Origin: Allodiplogaster sudhausi
Lineage: Eukaryota; Nematoda; Chromadorea; Rhabditida; Diplogasteridae
Reading direction: 5' to 3'
DNA: 64,000 bases
NCBI GenBank assembly: GCA_945643635.1
Contig: CALZFC010000284.1
Span: 303,501-367,500 of the forward strand
In this document: piece by piece, positions 62,992 to 64,000 of the stretch
Numbering within the stretch: position 1 is the stretch's first letter
Layout: each line of letters opens with the position of its first letter
Made by a program: the position numbers and the translations under genes
The notes under the pieces: model-generated
Database searches by the model: none
Told to the model about the DNA's origin: nothing
What the model saw: only the letters and a program-made list of their open reading frames with translations

Positions 62992-64000
62992 ACGGGTGAA
63001 ATGGCTGATACATTTCTGAGAGTTGGCTGCCTGCCCATGCGCCGATTTATCATTCGTAAGTCGTGTGCGAGGACATCTTGAAACAATTCCAGCTTTGCAG
63101 TCTGCCTAGCTCAGACTGTGCTTGGAACGGCTCCAGAGGAAGCGATTAAAGAAGGCCTTCTATTTATTATCCAACTTCTATTTTTTTTAAGAAAGAAGAA
63201 GTGTATTTCGGTTTCTTGAAGAAAATATAGTGTAATAAAAATTTCGAATCCAAGAAAATGTTTAATTGATAGCTTTGCTAAAAATTGTTTGATTCTACAA
63301 CAGGAGGCCGGCCTGAACGAGGAAAGTGCAAAGACAAATACAAGAGAAATGCCAAAATACATTTTCCGATTATTCACAATTGTGATTAAAAAATACAAAA
63401 CCTGTGCAAGTGTTGATGTGACAAGGACAAAAAAAGCCACGGTGCAAGCGCGTGATTCCAGCAATACTTTCTATCTCTCGTCGCTCTTTCGCAATATCTT
63501 TCTCTACTTCTCTCTTCATCTCTTCCACTCTTCCGCTTTCTCTCTCCTTTCTTTTCTTTCTAATCCCTCCACTCTCTCATGCCCTCCTCCGTCTGCATGT
63601 GTGTTTATGTCTAGTGTTGAGCATAACAGCGACGTGGTGATCTCGGCTGATAGTATCATAAAAAAGATAAACAGCAAAAAGAGGAGCGATAGAGAATGAC
63701 CATGAGAGGGAAGGATCTAAGTGGTATTAGGGGGAAAAGATCATGATAGAAAACATAGAGAAAGATAATAAAATAATTTAGAAATTCTTAATACAAAAAT
63801 AATAAAAGTTGCACATAATCTATTTCAATTATCCTGACCATTGTAGTCTCTCTAAATTAAGCTCTCTCGCCCTTCTGCTAGAAAAAAAAACCTCGAAATG
63901 AAGATTGAGTTTTTGGCGCCTTTAAATAGAACAGAAGAAAAACATAACGATAACATACAGAAAAAAAACTTGCAAGGTTAATATTATTCTGCTTCACCAA
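62640..64000. other. No gene recognised; GA tract
   Basis: It contains an interrupted GA tract at 62860-62995 and AT-rich DNA. An exon-like acceptor near 63090 could not be extended into a model. Confidence 0.5.

Overview
This window comes from a eukaryotic nuclear genome, most likely a nematode. Genes are split into small exons with GT-AG introns, many of them 40-100 bases long with TTTTCAG-type acceptors. One locus resembles the nematode-restricted fatty-acid- and retinol-binding (FAR) family. Every gene I can reconstruct lies on the minus strand. I joined exons by hand, using splice sites and reading phase. No prokaryotic operon, CRISPR array, rRNA or convincing tRNA is visible.

Layout. 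1-1.5 kb: one small secreted cysteine-rich peptide. 1.5-4.8 kb: two closely spaced multi-exon genes with unrecognised products, 53 bases apart. 5.8-8.9 kb: a FAR-like gene, apparently broken by a 2.3 kb terminal-inverted-repeat element at a splice donor and by a one-base frameshift. 9.4-11.6 kb: repeats plus weak exon-like segments. 11.7-13.5 kb: a complete nine-exon HAD phosphatase of the pseudouridine-5'-phosphatase (PUDP/Gs1-like) type. 14.3-15.2 kb: a complete four-exon E2 of the UBE2L3/UbcH7 (UBC-18) type. 16.7-45.2 kb: a 30-exon gene of about 1,411 codons, orthologous to MPRIP/outspread, with a Cys-rich N-terminus, two PH domains, a Pro-rich segment and a long coiled coil. Two or three further 5' exons, reaching 62.6 kb, join it in phase.

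About 60% of the window is intron or intergenic DNA loaded with (GA)n/(CT)n tracts, which explain nearly all long open frames at 23-29, 34-45 and 46-63 kb. The best structural finds are a 1.18 kb fold-back element with an 8-base target duplication inside an MPRIP intron, the 2.3 kb element in the FAR-like gene, and a 57-bp minisatellite.

The recognisable genes have separate housekeeping or cytoskeletal roles: nucleotide-derivative dephosphorylation, ubiquitin transfer, and actomyosin/Rho scaffolding. I see no dedicated pathway or defence cluster.
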